The notes beneath the pieces are model-generated. The model was not told where the DNA came from, searched no databases, and saw nothing but the letters and a program-made list of their open reading frames with translations. DNA of 64,000 bases from Ptychodera flava (taxonomy: Eukaryota > Hemichordata > Enteropneusta > Ptychoderidae): assembly GCF_041260155.1 (NCBI RefSeq), contig NW_027248277.1, forward strand, positions 8,239,430 to 8,303,429. Reading direction: 5' to 3'. This document shows positions 35,383 to 48,491 of this stretch, piece by piece. Positions within the stretch are counted from its first letter, which is position 1; each line of letters begins with the position of its first letter. Position numbers and translations under genes: made by a program.

Positions 35383-37810
35383 ATGTGATAGATAGTATGT
35401 GAGCGCGAGTGCTTCATGAACTCTACAGCGTTTGTTGAGATCGCAGTCGAAGTAATTGTAACAATTTAGCTCGGCTATTGAACAGTTATTTTTAAGGGTA
35501 GAGATTTGACCGAACGGTTTTTACTGTGATTTCTTCGCTAGGTACATGGGTGCCGTACTTTCTGACTGACGAGTTCCAATCCCACCGAAAATTTACTGAA
35601 TATAATATAGGCAGCACAGTTAGTGTGATTTTGTATTGTTGTCTTTGATTCGCTGCAATCATTAAGGAAAAGAATAATCGACATGTTTGTAATGGCAATT
35701 GTGTTTTCGAACAATGAGTCCATAGTAGAACTACAGTGTAAAGGAAGGAACAACAATTAAATGTTCAATAAATTAAACTAGATCATAACTCATACAGACA
35801 GTATTGTAATTCTCAAATTTGACAAAGAAAGGTACTCTGTTACATAAGTTAGATTTTTGTGAACCTTTAACCGTGATTGAAGTACGAAAAGGTGAAGAGA
35901 CAGGTCACCGGTGACGGTTTGGAAGGTGAATGCTACGTGAGTATCGCCTTGAGTTTTCGCTGAACTCGTAGTGTAGTTCAACAGATGTTGTAATAAGAAA
36001 AGTTAATATCAATGTTGAGATTCATCTTTTTCCACTAGTGGACACTTCTCCAAATATTTATCTTTTTCAAGTTTGAAATGAAGCATTGCACATACTTCAT
36101 GCAACACAATTTCTGGATCCCTTTTTGAAAATATACGGAAATCGTGTTGTCTTGGGAAATTCCGGTTTATAATGGGTCTCAAAAGAAAAATATACTCTTC
36201 TGAGTTTTAAATTGGATGGCACAAGGTCACTTTTGTGGAATCCCAGTATAAGACTACCGGTTCCGGCGCAATTTTGGGAACACCCTTCAGCATTCATGTT
36301 ACCGTGCGCGAGGGTGTCAAGAGGAAGAGTAGTGGCATCGCTATAGACTGAAACAAAATAGTTCATGACAAGAATGTAAGGCATACGAATCCACGTGTAT
36401 TACTCTGTAGCTCTGCTGGTTGACAAATTGTCCATGAGGGAGTTTTCGACCAGTAAAGTGATGTATTCATTGCTTTCATAACGTTTGTGTGCAATGTGAT
36501 AGAATGAGTGCGAGTACTTCACGAACTCTACAGCTTGTGGTGGGCTCGCAGTCGAAATAATTATAACAATTTAGTTCAGTTATTGAATCACCCCTTGTAA
36601 GGGTAGGGATTTGACCGAGCGGTTTTACTGTGATGTTTACGTTAGCTGACTTGTATATCGGTGCCGTACGTTCTGACTAATAAGTTCAAATCAAATCGAA
36701 AATATCCTGAATATACTACAGGCAGCACAGTTAGTGTGATTTTGTATTATTGCTTGTGAATTCGCAACATTGTTTAAGGAAAAGGACTATTGCCATGTTT
36801 TAAACAGTCATTTTGTTTTCATACATCCAGTCCATAGAAGATCTACAGTCTAAAAAGCAAATACAATGTTTAATTAACTCCACTAGATCATAAATCATAC
36901 AGACAGTATTGTTATTCTAAAATTTGACAAAAAAGGGTAATCTGTTACATAACTCAGATTTTTGGTGAACCGTTAAACGTCAATTAAGTACAAGCAGGTA
37001 AACAGACAGGTCATCGGTGACGGTTTGGAAGGTGCATGAAATGTGAGTATCGCCTATAAATACTCTTATCGCGTTGTCTTGGAAAATTCCGCTTTATAAT
37101 GGACATTCAAAGAAAAATTTGTTTGGCTGATTTATTTCAAGTGTTGATAAGTCATCGCGAGACGTGCCCGTAATCTACGTGTCTTGATGTTAACCCGCAC
37201 TGGAGCGGAAAGACTAATGTGTAACTGCGATCCTTTGACGCTAGGTTTCGAAAACGGAGTTTTCTTCACCGGTCGCTTAAATTCATTTTTGATGGGTGGA
37301 ACGTGTTGAATAGTTGATTGATTGTATGTGTTTTTCTCTTTGTGTTTCAAACCCATAGCTAATCAAAACTTTATATAAAACAGCCACACATCATATACAC
37401 TTACAGTACACACAATATCACACACAAAACGCAAACAACTCAGATATGAACGCTGTGTTGAGGTGCTTCACCTTTCCTTTACATTTTTAATGGCAACTGT
37501 GTTTTCACGCAATCAGTCCATAGTAGAACTACAGTAAAAAAGAAACGACATACAATATTTAATTAATTGAACGAGATCATAGTTCCTACAGAAAGTATTG
37601 TAATTCTCAAATTTGACAAAGATAGGTACTCTTACATAACTCAGATTTTTTGTGAACCTATGAACGTTATTGAATAGTACGAGAAGGTGAACAGATAGGC
37701 CACCAATGACGGTTTTCAAGGTGCATGAAATGTGAGTGTCGCCTATAAATACTCTTAAATAACACAACCGTTTCGGTATGTTTGAGATTTCGCTCAAGTC
37801 CTAGTGTAGT
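35383..37810. repeat. Diverged tandem triplication, about 1.0-1.1 kb period
   Basis: Landmarks recur: TGTGATAG..GTGCGAGT.CTTCA with CGCAGTCGAA near 35,385 and 36,500; TTTTCG/CA..CAnTCCATAG near 35,700, 36,825 and 37,505; CAGACAGTATTGT or CAGAAAGTATTGT near 35,795, 36,900 and 37,590; GGAAATTCCGGTTTATAATGG near 36,155 and a variant near 37,085. The third unit is shorter. A minus-strand frame at 36,384-36,097 follows a TTTGTTTCAG acceptor and could be an exon, but is not recognised. Confidence 0.7.
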
Positions 37811-37917
37811 TCGACAGATGTTGTAACAAGAAAATTGAAACATAATTGTTACAAGATTCGTCTTTTAAATATCCAAAAAACCTACGCGCGCGCGGACGCA
37901 AAACAAAGAATTTACTT

Positions 37918-38139
37918 ACTTTGGCCTAATTCAACAACAATATATAGTTTGAATGATCTGACAGCAGAACTTCCATGCCCTGTTGTTTCACCGATAAGTT
38001 GTTCGTCCATACCATCAACAAAACAACCAGCGACACCATTGCTGCAGTGGCCCTTTGAGTTGTGGTTCGTGTAGTACCCTGTTATTCCCGAACTTTCACA
38101 CAGGGCAACGTGTAATGAACAATTGATCATCGCTGCCAC
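37918..38139 (-). CDS. Candidate first coding exon, unrecognised
   Basis: From ATG at 38139 the minus strand reads MAAMINCSLHVALCESSG, then GHCSNGVAGCFVDGMDEQL, then SFKLYIVVELGQSK and a consensus donor (AAA then GTAAGT) at about 37,918. The sequence looks like protein and the donor is good, but no following exon was found and the triplicated block lies downstream. The competing plus-strand frame has no splice or start support. Confidence 0.3.
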
Positions 38140-38383
38140 TCAGCATGGTGTTCCCTTTTCTAATGCCGTATCAAGAATGAGAAGTCGCGCACACAGCATA
38201 GGAACGCAACGTGTACGCACGAGTTTCCACATCTTCAATCCTCGCCAATAAAGAAGTATTATACACAGGTGGGCACATTCAATATAGAGATTAGCTAATA
38301 AGCTTTACCCTTCCACAAATTACTTGGCTAAATTTGATTGGTCAACACTCATTGCCCGGTGTTGTCGACGTGCTGTAACCCGG

Positions 38384-38475
38384 ATAACGCACTCGCGTCG
38401 TGCAATCGTTCAGATATTAAACGGAGCTGGGACCGTCGGCCTCAATATGTGAACGATTGCACATGAGCGCATTAT
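38384..38475. repeat. 92-bp imperfect palindrome
   Basis: The arms are GTGCAATCGTTCA and TGAACGATTGCAC, extended outward by ATAACGC/GCGCATTAT and inward by ATATT/AATAT, around a GC-rich loop of about 25 nt. The loop does not fit the 13-nt pattern of the two longer palindromes. Confidence 0.8.
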
Positions 38476-38496
38476 GCTACACATTATTTTAGCAGT

Positions 38497-39112
38497 ATGG
38501 AACAGGTCCCGTGGGCCTTAACTTTTTGGGGCTGCCAGGAACTGGTCAAGAAAACAGAAAATGAACAGTTCTCAACCTTAGGAATACTAGATGTGTATAA
38601 ACTCCACAAATTACTTGTTTGTATATTTATTTTCGATTTAAAACATCAGAATGTTCCTGTCTTTCTGAATGAATATTTTGAAACGGTTGATCACTGTTAT
38701 GACACTAGATTCAAACTTGATGCCAATCTACCCTTCCCCAAAATGCGCACCACTGCAGGCCAGTTTGCGGTTTCTTACATCGGTGCAACTTTTTGGAATA
38801 CCTTACCGCATACCGTTAAGATGAGCACATCAAGAAATCAGTTTAGAAGATCATTAAGACAACTTTTGTTACAAGACTACAAAGTTATGTAAAAGTTTGT
38901 TGGTTTTTTTTCTCTCTTTCCTTGTTTAATATAACTCACTGAGCGCTTTTAAATATCTAAATATGAATTGTAAACTTTAGAGATGGGGCCGGACTCGATT
39001 AGCTGATAGCTATTTTCTGGCTCAAAAAATTGTCATTTTGTACTTGTTATGTCATCTGTAAATTGACTTTGCACGATTGTAAATGACAATAAACTATGAA
39101 CTATGAACTATG
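38497..39112 (+). mobile_element. LINE 3' fragment with (ACTATGA)n tail
   Basis: A frame at 38,497-38,892 gives a typical CR1/L2/Jockey-group RT C-terminus: LGILDVYKLHKLL, HCYDTRFK, GATFWNTLPHTVK and RRSLRQLLLQDY. The 3' untranslated part ends in AATAAACTATGA repeated to 39,112. Only the last part of the element is present. Confidence 0.75.
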
Positions 39113-39371
39113 TTAAAATTATATGCGCATAAGAATGAAAGTTATCTCTTTGGCAAATCGAAAATGTTTAATTTTGAATTTGAAAATTTCAAACATCTCA
39201 AGCCTCACTAATTCAATCGAATTGCTTGCACATCGCCATGGCGCTGCCCTGCAGGCACACGCCAAATAGTGCACACCAGCACGATTGTAGACGGTCTTGT
39301 TTAGACAGACATCTCAAAAACTTTTCTGCAGGCTATTTTCGTCACAAAAAATTGTTTCATTGAGGAATTAC

Positions 39372-39461
39372 ACCAACAAGACAACTAAAAACTACGGTGC
39401 CTTTTCTGTCGCAGTGCCAAGTTTATGGCATGAACTCCCTTTTAAATCAATTTATACTTAG
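39372..39461 (+). mobile_element. Relic of another LINE C-terminus
   Basis: One short frame reads TKNYGAFSVAVPSLWHELPF before a stop. The pattern (aromatic-Gly-x-AFSVAxPxLWxxLP) is the familiar C-terminus of CR1/Jockey-type LINE proteins. No tail or upstream RT is seen. Confidence 0.5.
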
Positions 39462-40700
39462 TCTGCTTTTTGTCTCGTGTCTACTGTTTGAACAATGGGC
39501 AAGTCTCTTAATTAATTATGCATTCCAGTTGTCCACACAAAGAGTGCCCACTGCCTGCCAGTGATTGTCCATGTTTTAAAAGCAATCGGTAGTTCAATAC
39601 TTCGGTTAGATAACCTTGGCTAAAAATTTCCGGTCTGTCTTTGTTTTCACAAAATCAGCCCATCATAGGACAACAGTATAAAGAAAACAACTACAATATC
39701 TGAATTTTTCGAAGTAAAATTTTGTGCATCATTTAACCAATTTTTACTATTTTTCTGTGATTTTGTGATAATTTTGGACCAAACAGAATAAATTCCGTTG
39801 GCAACAGTTTTTTATTAGAATTTTAGTAAAAAATTGAAGAAAATTGACTGGGGTACACAAACGGGACAAACTTGACTTTTGCGCTTAAAGGTTTAATTAA
39901 AAATCCTTAAATATTTTTAATTTTTGGTTGGTTGGTCACTGGATGGATAGCTCTAAAAATATTTCTCTCATTTCGATTGAATTATTCTAAAGTCGATTTT
40001 TTTTTAGCTTTTGGATCAAAATTAGTATTTTAAACTTTTCTTTAAAACCACCGATTTGATCAACTTGATGTAAAGTATGGATGTCGTGTGACTCGAAATT
40101 GTGACTCATAACCTTAGTTTTTGAACAATATTTTATCCATTTCTTGCTAAATTTGCTAATTCAACGAAATCGGTACTCATACATCGGTAATGGCCTAATC
40201 GGGGAAGGTTTTAATGCTGGGCATTTCCACTACGTCGTTTTATCGATTTTTTATCACTTTGGGGCGTGACCATGGGTAGCATCAGTGTATTGAAACCCTC
40301 ACCCTTTATTGCTTATAGTATCAGTATGGATTATTGCCTGTACATGTATTTGTAGCTGAATAATTTACAGACAAATGCAGTCAAGAATCCATTGCTTACA
40401 GTCAGCAACCCTGTATTTATGTGGACTCATATGAATTCACAGTCGTGGCGGAAATGGAATGAGTAATGTCTATATTTTGCCTTCATTAAAATATTAGGGT
40501 ATAACTGCATGTGAATCAGTTGCACCTGCAAATGTGAATAATTACAATTATCCAAGTAATCACAGGCGGCCCAGGCGTATTGAGTGTTTCTCACTGTTTT
40601 CTTTAACAGTTACTCTCCTTTTCTTCATGCTCTGACTGATCGGAGTAAATATAAGAAGTGACTACATAACCTAACCTAGCCTCTCGACTCTTTTGATTTT
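39462..40700. other. No gene seen
   Basis: AT-rich sequence without recognisable genes. I found no repeats that match other parts of the window. Confidence 0.5.
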
Positions 40701-40913
40701 ACACCCCATTACAAGGACGTTTATCTCTCGTATAAACATCTTGTAATTAATAAGTCAACACAGCTTGGTTTCCCCCACCTTAAGGGGCAGTTTGGGCCTG
40801 ATGGGCACTGCAAAGGCCCAACCCACTGTCAATCGCGGCGTACTTGAAGTTGGCTGGCAATGATAGCCGTGAGTTGCGTACAGCGTCTGTGCATGTGTTC
40901 CTGGCATTACACG

Positions 40914-40917
<4 letters not shown>

Positions 40918-40965
<48 letters not shown>

Positions 40966-41014
40966 AAATTGGACCACATATACGTCTTCTATGGCTATAC
41001 TAGGCCATCATGAC

Positions 41015-41074
<60 letters not shown>

Positions 41075-41100
41075 AAATTGGACCACATATACGTCTTCTA
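40918..41100. repeat. Two (TA)n tracts each followed by the same 55-bp block
   Basis: (TA)n at 40,916-40,963 and 41,018-41,072 is each followed by TCAAAATTGGACCACATAT and about 35 more shared bases, with one difference in the CTATGGC/GATATAC part. This looks like a tandem duplication next to the SINE head. Repeated Tyr-Ile frames here are not genes. Confidence 0.85.
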
Positions 41101-41462
41101 TGGATATACTAGGCCATCATACCAAATGGCTAGAGCCTTGGACGCACGATCACAGGATGGTGAGTTCGAGCCCCGGTATGGCCATGGTGTTGTGTCCCTG
41201 AGCAAATCATTTTATTCCTCATTGCTTCTACCCAGCCAGGAGTGATGGGTACCTGGTAGAACAGTGGTTGCAATGTGTGCGTTTAGCTCTGCTGCGCTGA
41301 TTGGCTGCACATATGAGCTGTTTTTTGCTCCTCAGGGAGTTCAGTGGTATCATATAAGGTCCAGTGACCAGAGGTAATAAAAATTGTAAAGCGCCTTGAG
41401 CACATGAACTTGTGGATATATGCGCTATATAAGAACGCATTATTATTATTATTATTATTATA
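41100..41462 (+). mobile_element. tRNA-derived SINE with L2-type 3' tail
   Basis: The head has an A-box-like TGGCTAGAGCCTTGG and a B-box GAGTTCGAGCCCC, spaced as in tRNA promoters. The tail contains AAAGCGCCTTGAGCAC and GCGCTATATAAGAACGCA followed by (TTA)n, the shape shared by SINEs that use L2/CR1-group LINE machinery. LINE B in this window, with its ATT-type tail, belongs to that LINE group. Confidence 0.8.
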
Positions 41463-41874
41463 AAAAATAAAAACAGTTAATTACTTCCCACTACGTACAA
41501 AACTGGGATCGAGGTACGGGCCGGGGTACGGGGGAGCGAATCCTAAACCGAGGGAATGCCAGCGCTTACAAACAGGCGAGGTCGGTCAGTTTTTTGGGGG
41601 TTTTAATGTCCCTTTGGCCGGAATCTTCTGCACCTGTGAATGCCAGACTCTTGTCCATAACAACGCAGAAAACGTCAATTTTGTAGTCGTTCAAGTAACT
41701 TGGACTTGACCATTTATACATGTGTACCTTCGTAACGATCGACACGATCAAAAGCGTAGCACTCGTTGCTGACATGTAATCCATACCATGGTGCATGGTA
41801 TGTCAGCTTAGAACGTAAGGACATGCGCTAACACGTTCATGTATGGCCGTGGTTTGAGGGACTGTATGGATTAA

Positions 41875-42091
41875 AGGGACATTATCGCTGTCTTTTGACC
41901 CCTTTTTACCACTATTGTTGCAAACGAGTAGTTGCTTATGTTGTTCGGCTTATTAAAAGATGTCTAAAAATAGTCGACCATAGACAACTTCAATCCCATC
42001 TTGCCTACACTGTGTAGAAAAACCTCGGGTCAGGAGTTAACAGTAGCCCACATAAAACCTCTGACCGGAGGTTTTTCTACATAATGTCCCT
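41875..42091. mobile_element. 217-bp TTAA-flanked MITE, AGGGACATTAT ends
   Basis: The terminal inverted repeat AGGGACATTAT/ATAATGTCCCT lies inside TTAA at 41871-41874 and 42092-42095. The right half has an inner hairpin (GTAGAAAAACCTC against GAGGTTTTTCTAC). There is no coding capacity. Confidence 0.85.
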
Positions 42092-42754
42092 TTAATACTC
42101 GAAATTATCGTGTGTCGCAACGCATTCCTTTTCATTTTCGACAAAAATAGTGACTTGGGTATATTACAATATAACATACACTTTAAACAGTTTGCTAGTA
42201 TCCGTTTCAACTCAACTGACAATGGATACATTGTTACACATCATTAGGTATCGCCATTCTCAAACTACCAAAAATCCAGTCGTTGCGGACTGACCAAGTG
42301 GGAGTGCAGAGAAATACTAAGAAGGGCCATGTGTAGAATTCGGGATTTTGTGGAGATAATTTGTTAGCGTTCCCGCCAGCCTGATCTGACGCATTCTTTG
42401 AAGTTTTATCGTCCTCGTATATGCTGAATATCCATAGACGTGGTGGTTATCTGGTTCTCGGGTCCTGAAGCGGATAGCCACCATGTCAAAATTTGTATGG
42501 CAAAAGCTGGGATTCGAAGTGCATAGTTTCTTAACCGTCTTTAAGTGGATACCAATTCTACAGTTACACTAAATTACCACAAAGGACATAGTTAATTCCT
42601 TCTGTGACAGAGGCATGACTGTCAAATAAGCATGATAATGATGCAGGACAGATTTTTGATTTTAAGTGTCAGATGTACGTAAGTCCTGAATACTCATAAA
42701 GATGTGTGATGCATTCACTAATTTTTATCTCTTTCAGCGTGATAATTCTATAGA

Positions 42755-45700
42755 ATGGTTTCCATTGGATCTATCTGGAGCTTTCTCAGCAGCCCAACCA
42801 ATGTTTTATTGGTTCTTGTGGTGCTGTTGGTGATATGTGCCCTATGGAGCGTGCATATACCATTTAACTTTCCTCCTGGACCAAGAGGATTGCCGTTCAT
42901 TGGAAGCATACTTTGTAAGTCTGACCAAATTACTATACATAAAAAAGTAAGACGTATTTCCATAACGTTTCAAGACCTTTCACCCCTATCTCAGGAATGC
43001 ACAGAAGATTCGACAAAGAACCATCACAAGCATTCATGTATTTACTAACATAAATCATTCGACATGGTAACATAAATAGGTAATTGCTCAAAGCTTCCAA
43101 GGTCAGTTACTTTGTATAAACATTTACAGAACTTGAATAAAATTTTGTATTGGACGTAATCAAGTGTATTTCCAGTGAAAGCATAGCAAGGATATACGTC
43201 AGAGGATATTTACTCTGTGGGAAAACAGCTTGTAGGGTCATCGGTCATCTGAAGCCATTACCTCGCAGTGTTAAGTGTACAGAGTGGTGCAACACATCCT
43301 TAACGGCAGAGTTCAATGAAAGCTAGAGTAATTCAATGTCCCCGGACCTGAACAAGCAATGTACAGTCTCCATTTTCTGCATGTTTTATGTCTACCTTGG
43401 TCGACCGGAAATGTATTTTTAACATGATCTCCATTACTTTTACTTATACGTCAACCTTAAGGGAGAACGCATGTAGGCGACAGTATCTGATGTATTTGGT
43501 ATACTACAAATTATCTGCGCCTTCTGCCTTCAACCATGTTCTACACCAAGAATTTTTATCTCATAGGACGTAGCGACTTTCATTTGTTTTGCAATTTTGT
43601 ATTTCTCCGGATTAGCGCCTACTTTTGGGCAAACGCCGACCACCCCAACCAAATTGGACAAGCGTCCGCGATTTTTTTTTACTGTTACAGGATCTGACAT
43701 GTATGTTCTATTTTCAAACACACTACGCCAGCGTTTTCGTGCAAGTAATGAAATTCACGTAATTCAGGTAAATAAATAAATATCGTAGTCTCTGAGATGT
43801 TGAACAAGAAACTCCCACGTTCTTTCCTGACGAATGTCCTGGTTAAAAGTATTCATGTTTTCCATTTGGTCATCGGTTGTATAATTATAACTTGCTTAAC
43901 TTCTCGGAGACTCTGTTTACATTGTGTGCCCTGTGATTGCATCCGCATTTTCAGCAAAAGCATTTCATATTTGTAGATGAAAATTATTACTAGGGAAATG
44001 AACTTGCGAATAAAGTTGTTTCGTAATCTGCAGGTGTTCAATACTCCAGGTAAGCCGCAAAAAGTCGTCAACCAGTCGCGATCATATCTGAAGGTGTCGG
44101 GTCTATGCGTTGAATATTGTGTTTCGAGTAGTCACAGAAAAATTGTTAGGTGTTTTACTTTTGTTAATTTTTAACGCAGAAAGAGTCTACCTGGAAAATA
44201 ACAGTCAAACCATGGCTCAGGGTGGTACCAGCTTCGAAAGTGAAAGACTTAGATTTTTGCTCAAATTTCTCTAGACAAAACTTTCAACCATACTCTTACA
44301 AAATCAATAATAAAAATCAGGGGTCACCGTCCAAAGTTTGTGACTCGAGAAACAAATTGCCTTACACCGATATTTGAATTTCGAAACAACTGCCATACCT
44401 ATGTCAACTCGTGGGAAAATAAAACTTTCTATTTTCTAAAAAAATTAAGTTTGAATTTTTAATACTTCAAGAGCTTTACAATGAGTCAATCGTACTTGGT
44501 ACATGAGAAAACTACTGTAAGAAATTTAGAGTCCGAATATTGAGTCACCTAGGCCCACTGTACCTTAAGCTGCCTAACCATGCTAAACGAGCATTTTATG
44601 ACAGTTAGTGGTAAGTTGTCTCTTGCTGTGCTTGCTATCTTACGCCAAAGGCAACCTAGTTAGGAGAAAATCTCTACGGATATTTCTTGTTCGTATAAAT
44701 GATTTGTTAATATATTTCAGCTCTTGGGGAGGATCCGATCGGGGCCTTCGAAGGCCTCAGCAAGACATATGGTGATATCTTTTCCTTCAAAATGGGAGCA
44801 GACAGATACGTTTTGTTGTGTAACATTGAACTTGTACGAGAGGCCTTAGTGGAGAAACAAGACGCATTTGCTGGCAGAGCTTGGAGCTACTTCGGTGAGA
44901 GTTTCTTATATCCATTACATTTTATAGGCAAACTAATGAACAAGACAGTTTTAATTATTCAGTGACATATTGATTTCAGTGCTTTTGTGGAAATTTGGCT
45001 GAACGGTTTTGTCTGTGGCTTCTCCTCTAGTTTAGTGGGTGACGTACGTTGTGAGTTGGAACCCGATTGAAAACACCGTATCTTGCTCACTTATCATGGA
45101 TCTGTTACAGTTAATCCCAGTAATAATGTTAAGCGGCAACTCACGGTATCATTATTAATTAATAGTAACGCTTTGGTGAATTCAGATTTGAATTAAATGA
45201 TAAAACATGTGTAGAGAACGAAACTGTTAAAAAGTAACATATAATCGCATTGCTGCAGCGTCTCTCACTTTGTGCGTGGAATTTCAATGATAAAATTAAC
45301 ATAATTAGAGAGATTCTAAGTACCGCCATATTAATTGCAAACAAGAAACTTGCCACTCTCGCATATGCACAGAGTCTGACATCGCAAGAAAACAGCGCCC
45401 TCCCTTTTCCAATGACGTTAAACATTCATTTATCACCTTAATCTTATCATGTGCCTATTTTTCAAGGTGACATAGTAAGTGACGGAGGGGAAGGTATTTT
45501 ATTTGGAAATTTTACACCAAAGTGGCAGGCGATGCGTAAAATCAGTTGCAAGGCGATCAGGTAGGACTAAATGAATAGCCACCAAGAGCTACAATGAACA
45601 CGATTTGAACTAATTTGGGGTCATTGGAATTTCATATTTTTTAGATTTCTCACAAGTGTAAAGTGCCAGATAGTTGAATGTTGCAATAATACAAATTACT

Positions 45701-48491
45701 CACAAAAACAAGTGTGTAATGTAAAAAAGAAAAGCAGATGAGATTACATTTGTAGATTAAATCGGCATTACTTCACCATCCAATTATCCCAAATTAGTTC
45801 CAATCGTGTTAATGAAATCTGTATTTTCAATCACAGACTATTATGCATCTAGAGATTGATTTAGTATCAACGCGTTATACATGAAGTTATGTGTAAAATA
45901 GCTTTGCAACACATAGTACTTTGTGAAAAACAATTAACGTTTATGGCAAATAAGATTTTGAATTCTACATTTGAAAATCTGTTCGTTAGCATTTTGTTCA
46001 TTTCAAGATCGCACTCCCACTATAGGAAAGTATAATAACTTTTTTAACTAACGTCCTCTCAAAATTAGTAATTTTTTTCAATTTTTAGAAAAAACGCAAA
46101 TGCAGGGAAATTGGAAACCCTTATAAGAGAGCACGTGTTTCCACGTCTAAAGAAAACAATTACGGAGAAAAATGGAGAGCCGTTCGATCCACAACCTGTG
46201 TTAATGTTGACGGTTATCAACATCATGGCATCTGTGTGTTTTGGCAAGAAGTAAGTGTGCGTCTTATAATATCGAAAAACCTATTTCGTGTAAATAATAG
46301 GTTTTTTACGTGTTCCTTCACCACCTCAAACAAAAGTTTGTCATCCCATATAGAGAACTGAGGCCTGCCTAGCAGTAGAACCTGACGCTCTGTCCAAGGT
46401 CTATACTTGGATAAAATAATTGAAACGATTTCAGGTTACTGAGACATTGTTAAGCATCGAATATTCTTATTTAGTGTCGGAACCGAATGCGAAAAAGAAT
46501 CAGTTTTAGTTTCAGTGATGCAGGAATATTTATTTGGACACTTGTCAGTAAGCGTGTTCCACCAGACAGCAATATAAGGATCCAGGAGGACGGGAGACAA
46601 TTGTGATATGGCGATACCGCAATGTATGTCTCTTGGAACAATTCAGTGATATCCTCGTAAACTCTTTTTAACGAAATTCTCTATTAAAGTGAATTTGAAA
46701 ATTCAACGTTAGAATTTACAGTAAACTAAAAAACTCATAATGCAATAATGGATTCATGATGTCTTCTGTGAAATAACTCAAGTTCTGTGTGGGTATACTC
46801 TTTGTGGTAGAGGTTCTGCTCTACAGTTCCAGAGATCAAGACGAAGACTGTAATTGTATTTCGTCTAACTTTATTGTATCTGCTCTACTGCTACGCCGAA
46901 CTACAGCGACAATAACAATAATAGATCGGTGATCAATAACGACCAGTTCGAGTAATGAGCGTTCTTGTCATTTCCTAATACGGAATGTTGATGTCATTTG
47001 CGACAATTCAAATGTGAAGGTCGGTCGCCCAAACTGCATTACAGCGAGCTGCAATTTATATAGTACTGAATTCCATATAACAATGTTAACACCGTTTTAT
47101 TTAGGGAACACCATAAGAAACGTTACATTGTAGGGATGAACATTCCGCATTTGATTACTGCTTTGTCCATATCATCAAATGTAAATATCAATATTCAAGA
47201 CTGTTGGCCATAATGTATCATATTATTTAGCATACAATGTTTATTGTACTACTACATATTTTGGACAGCAACATAAACTGTAGAGCTCTTCGTAAGCAGT
47301 AGGTTGACAGAATAGCACCCTTAATTGTATCGCTTGCATTATTTCAAGACCAATGACCATATATAGTACTTTCGCCAAATATAAAAATAATAAAAATAGA
47401 CCCCCATAAACGTTTTTTGAGGGTCTATATAGTAACGTTTATCAATGTAGATGTAAATTAATGGAAATATGAGAAAATTTGATGCGTGTGAAAATTAATC
47501 GTGCTTCTTGTGGATGACCTCATTCATTCGCATGCTAATTTTTCTCAAAAAATACTTTCCTCGATCCAATTGATCTTTCAGCTTTAGAGCTTATGATCAT
47601 GACCTGCATTTCAATCCGATAAAACGATTGTTATAATTTACCATTTTATGAAGATATATATTTGGCTTCTATAACAATTTGATTGTCAAAATCTATGCAG
47701 CGTTTCCGTCCACTTTAGTTTTCAGCTAACACTTAAACCGAAGGTACGTTGGCCACTATGTCGATTGTTACCTGCCGTTTGCTCTTGTTTTTCCTTTAGC
47801 TATGAGCTTGAAGACTCAGGCTTTAAAACCTGCTTCAACTACATCAAAGAACTTGAAGCATTGGGTAATGGTCTATTGGCCGACTTCATACCAATATTTC
47901 GATACATAACGACCAAGAATGTTCGTGAGTTGACCGAGTTGAGTGATAACTGGACAAAATTCGTACAATCTGAAATCGACGACCATAAGGAAAACGTGGG
48001 AGAAGGTATGAAAGAGTAAAATCTTTACAGTCGATGAAAAGATGGCGGTATGTGTTCAAGGAAACGATGTTGCTTCCGAAATACCTGTCATCATTACTAT
48101 AGTTAATCGACAGTTTGGTCAATTTGAGGACGGGGTTATGTACTGGAGGATTGATTAAATGATCTGCAAAGAACGTCAGCGATTGTTGTGTTGACTTTAA
48201 CTTAATCATAGTTATCATCATACAAAAGTTACAAGTAATTCATTGCTGCAGTCGCTATCACCTTGACTGTAAAGCATCATCTTGTCTTTCCGATAAAATA
48301 GCAATTTATTACACTGATAGGCTTTTCTGATTGCCATTTGCATGTGTTTGTTTTTGTTTTTTCAGAGAACGCCTCAGATTTCATTTACGAAATTCTGAAG
48401 ACCAAAAAAGAAGCAATAGCAGCCGGTGAGGATATCGCTGATGTTTTAACAGATCTTAACGTCAACCACTCGCTTGCAGACATCTTCGCAG
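42755..48491 (+). CDS. Cytochrome P450, clan 2 (CYP17/CYP1-like), 5' six coding exons
   Basis: Exons are 42755-42914, 44721-44894, 45467-45560, 46089-46250, 47800-48005 and 48366-48491; all join in frame with GT/AG sites, coding 307 residues. A TTTCAG acceptor at 42737 implies an upstream untranslated exon. Residues 15-35 are the membrane anchor, followed by the FPPGPRGLPFIGS hinge. WQAMR (131-135) is the C-helix WxxxR that contacts haem. The final NHSLADIFAG matches the start of the I-helix. Length and motifs fit microsomal monooxygenases of the CYP17/CYP1/CYP2 clan; the substrate cannot be told. The rest of the I-helix, ExxR, PERF and the haem cysteine are absent from the window, beyond or lost at the N gap. 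Confidence 0.85.
44221..44574. mobile_element. Copy of the 430-bp TTAA MITE, in P450 intron 1
   Basis: It runs from GGTGGTACCAGCTTCGAAAG to CCCACTGTACC, followed by TTAA at 44575. It aligns with 13,132-13,561 and 50,884-51,325 throughout (GTCACC, TTCAA..CAAC.GCCAT, AGAGTCCGAATAT). The left TTAA is lost. Confidence 0.75.
45597..45810. mobile_element. Second copy of the AACACGATT MITE, in P450 intron 3
   Basis: 214 bp with ends AACACGATTTG and CCAATCGTGTT, flanked by AATG on both sides (45593-45596 and 45811-45814). The interior matches 892-1100 closely (GTTGAATGTTGCAAT, AAAGCAGATGAG). Confidence 0.85.

Noticed and set aside
41100-41180. A functional tRNA gene
   Set aside because: A and B boxes are present, but there is no full cloverleaf, and the sequence continues into a SINE body with an L2-type tail.
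47886-48221. 111-residue minus-strand frame
   Set aside because: It is the antisense shadow of P450 exon 5.
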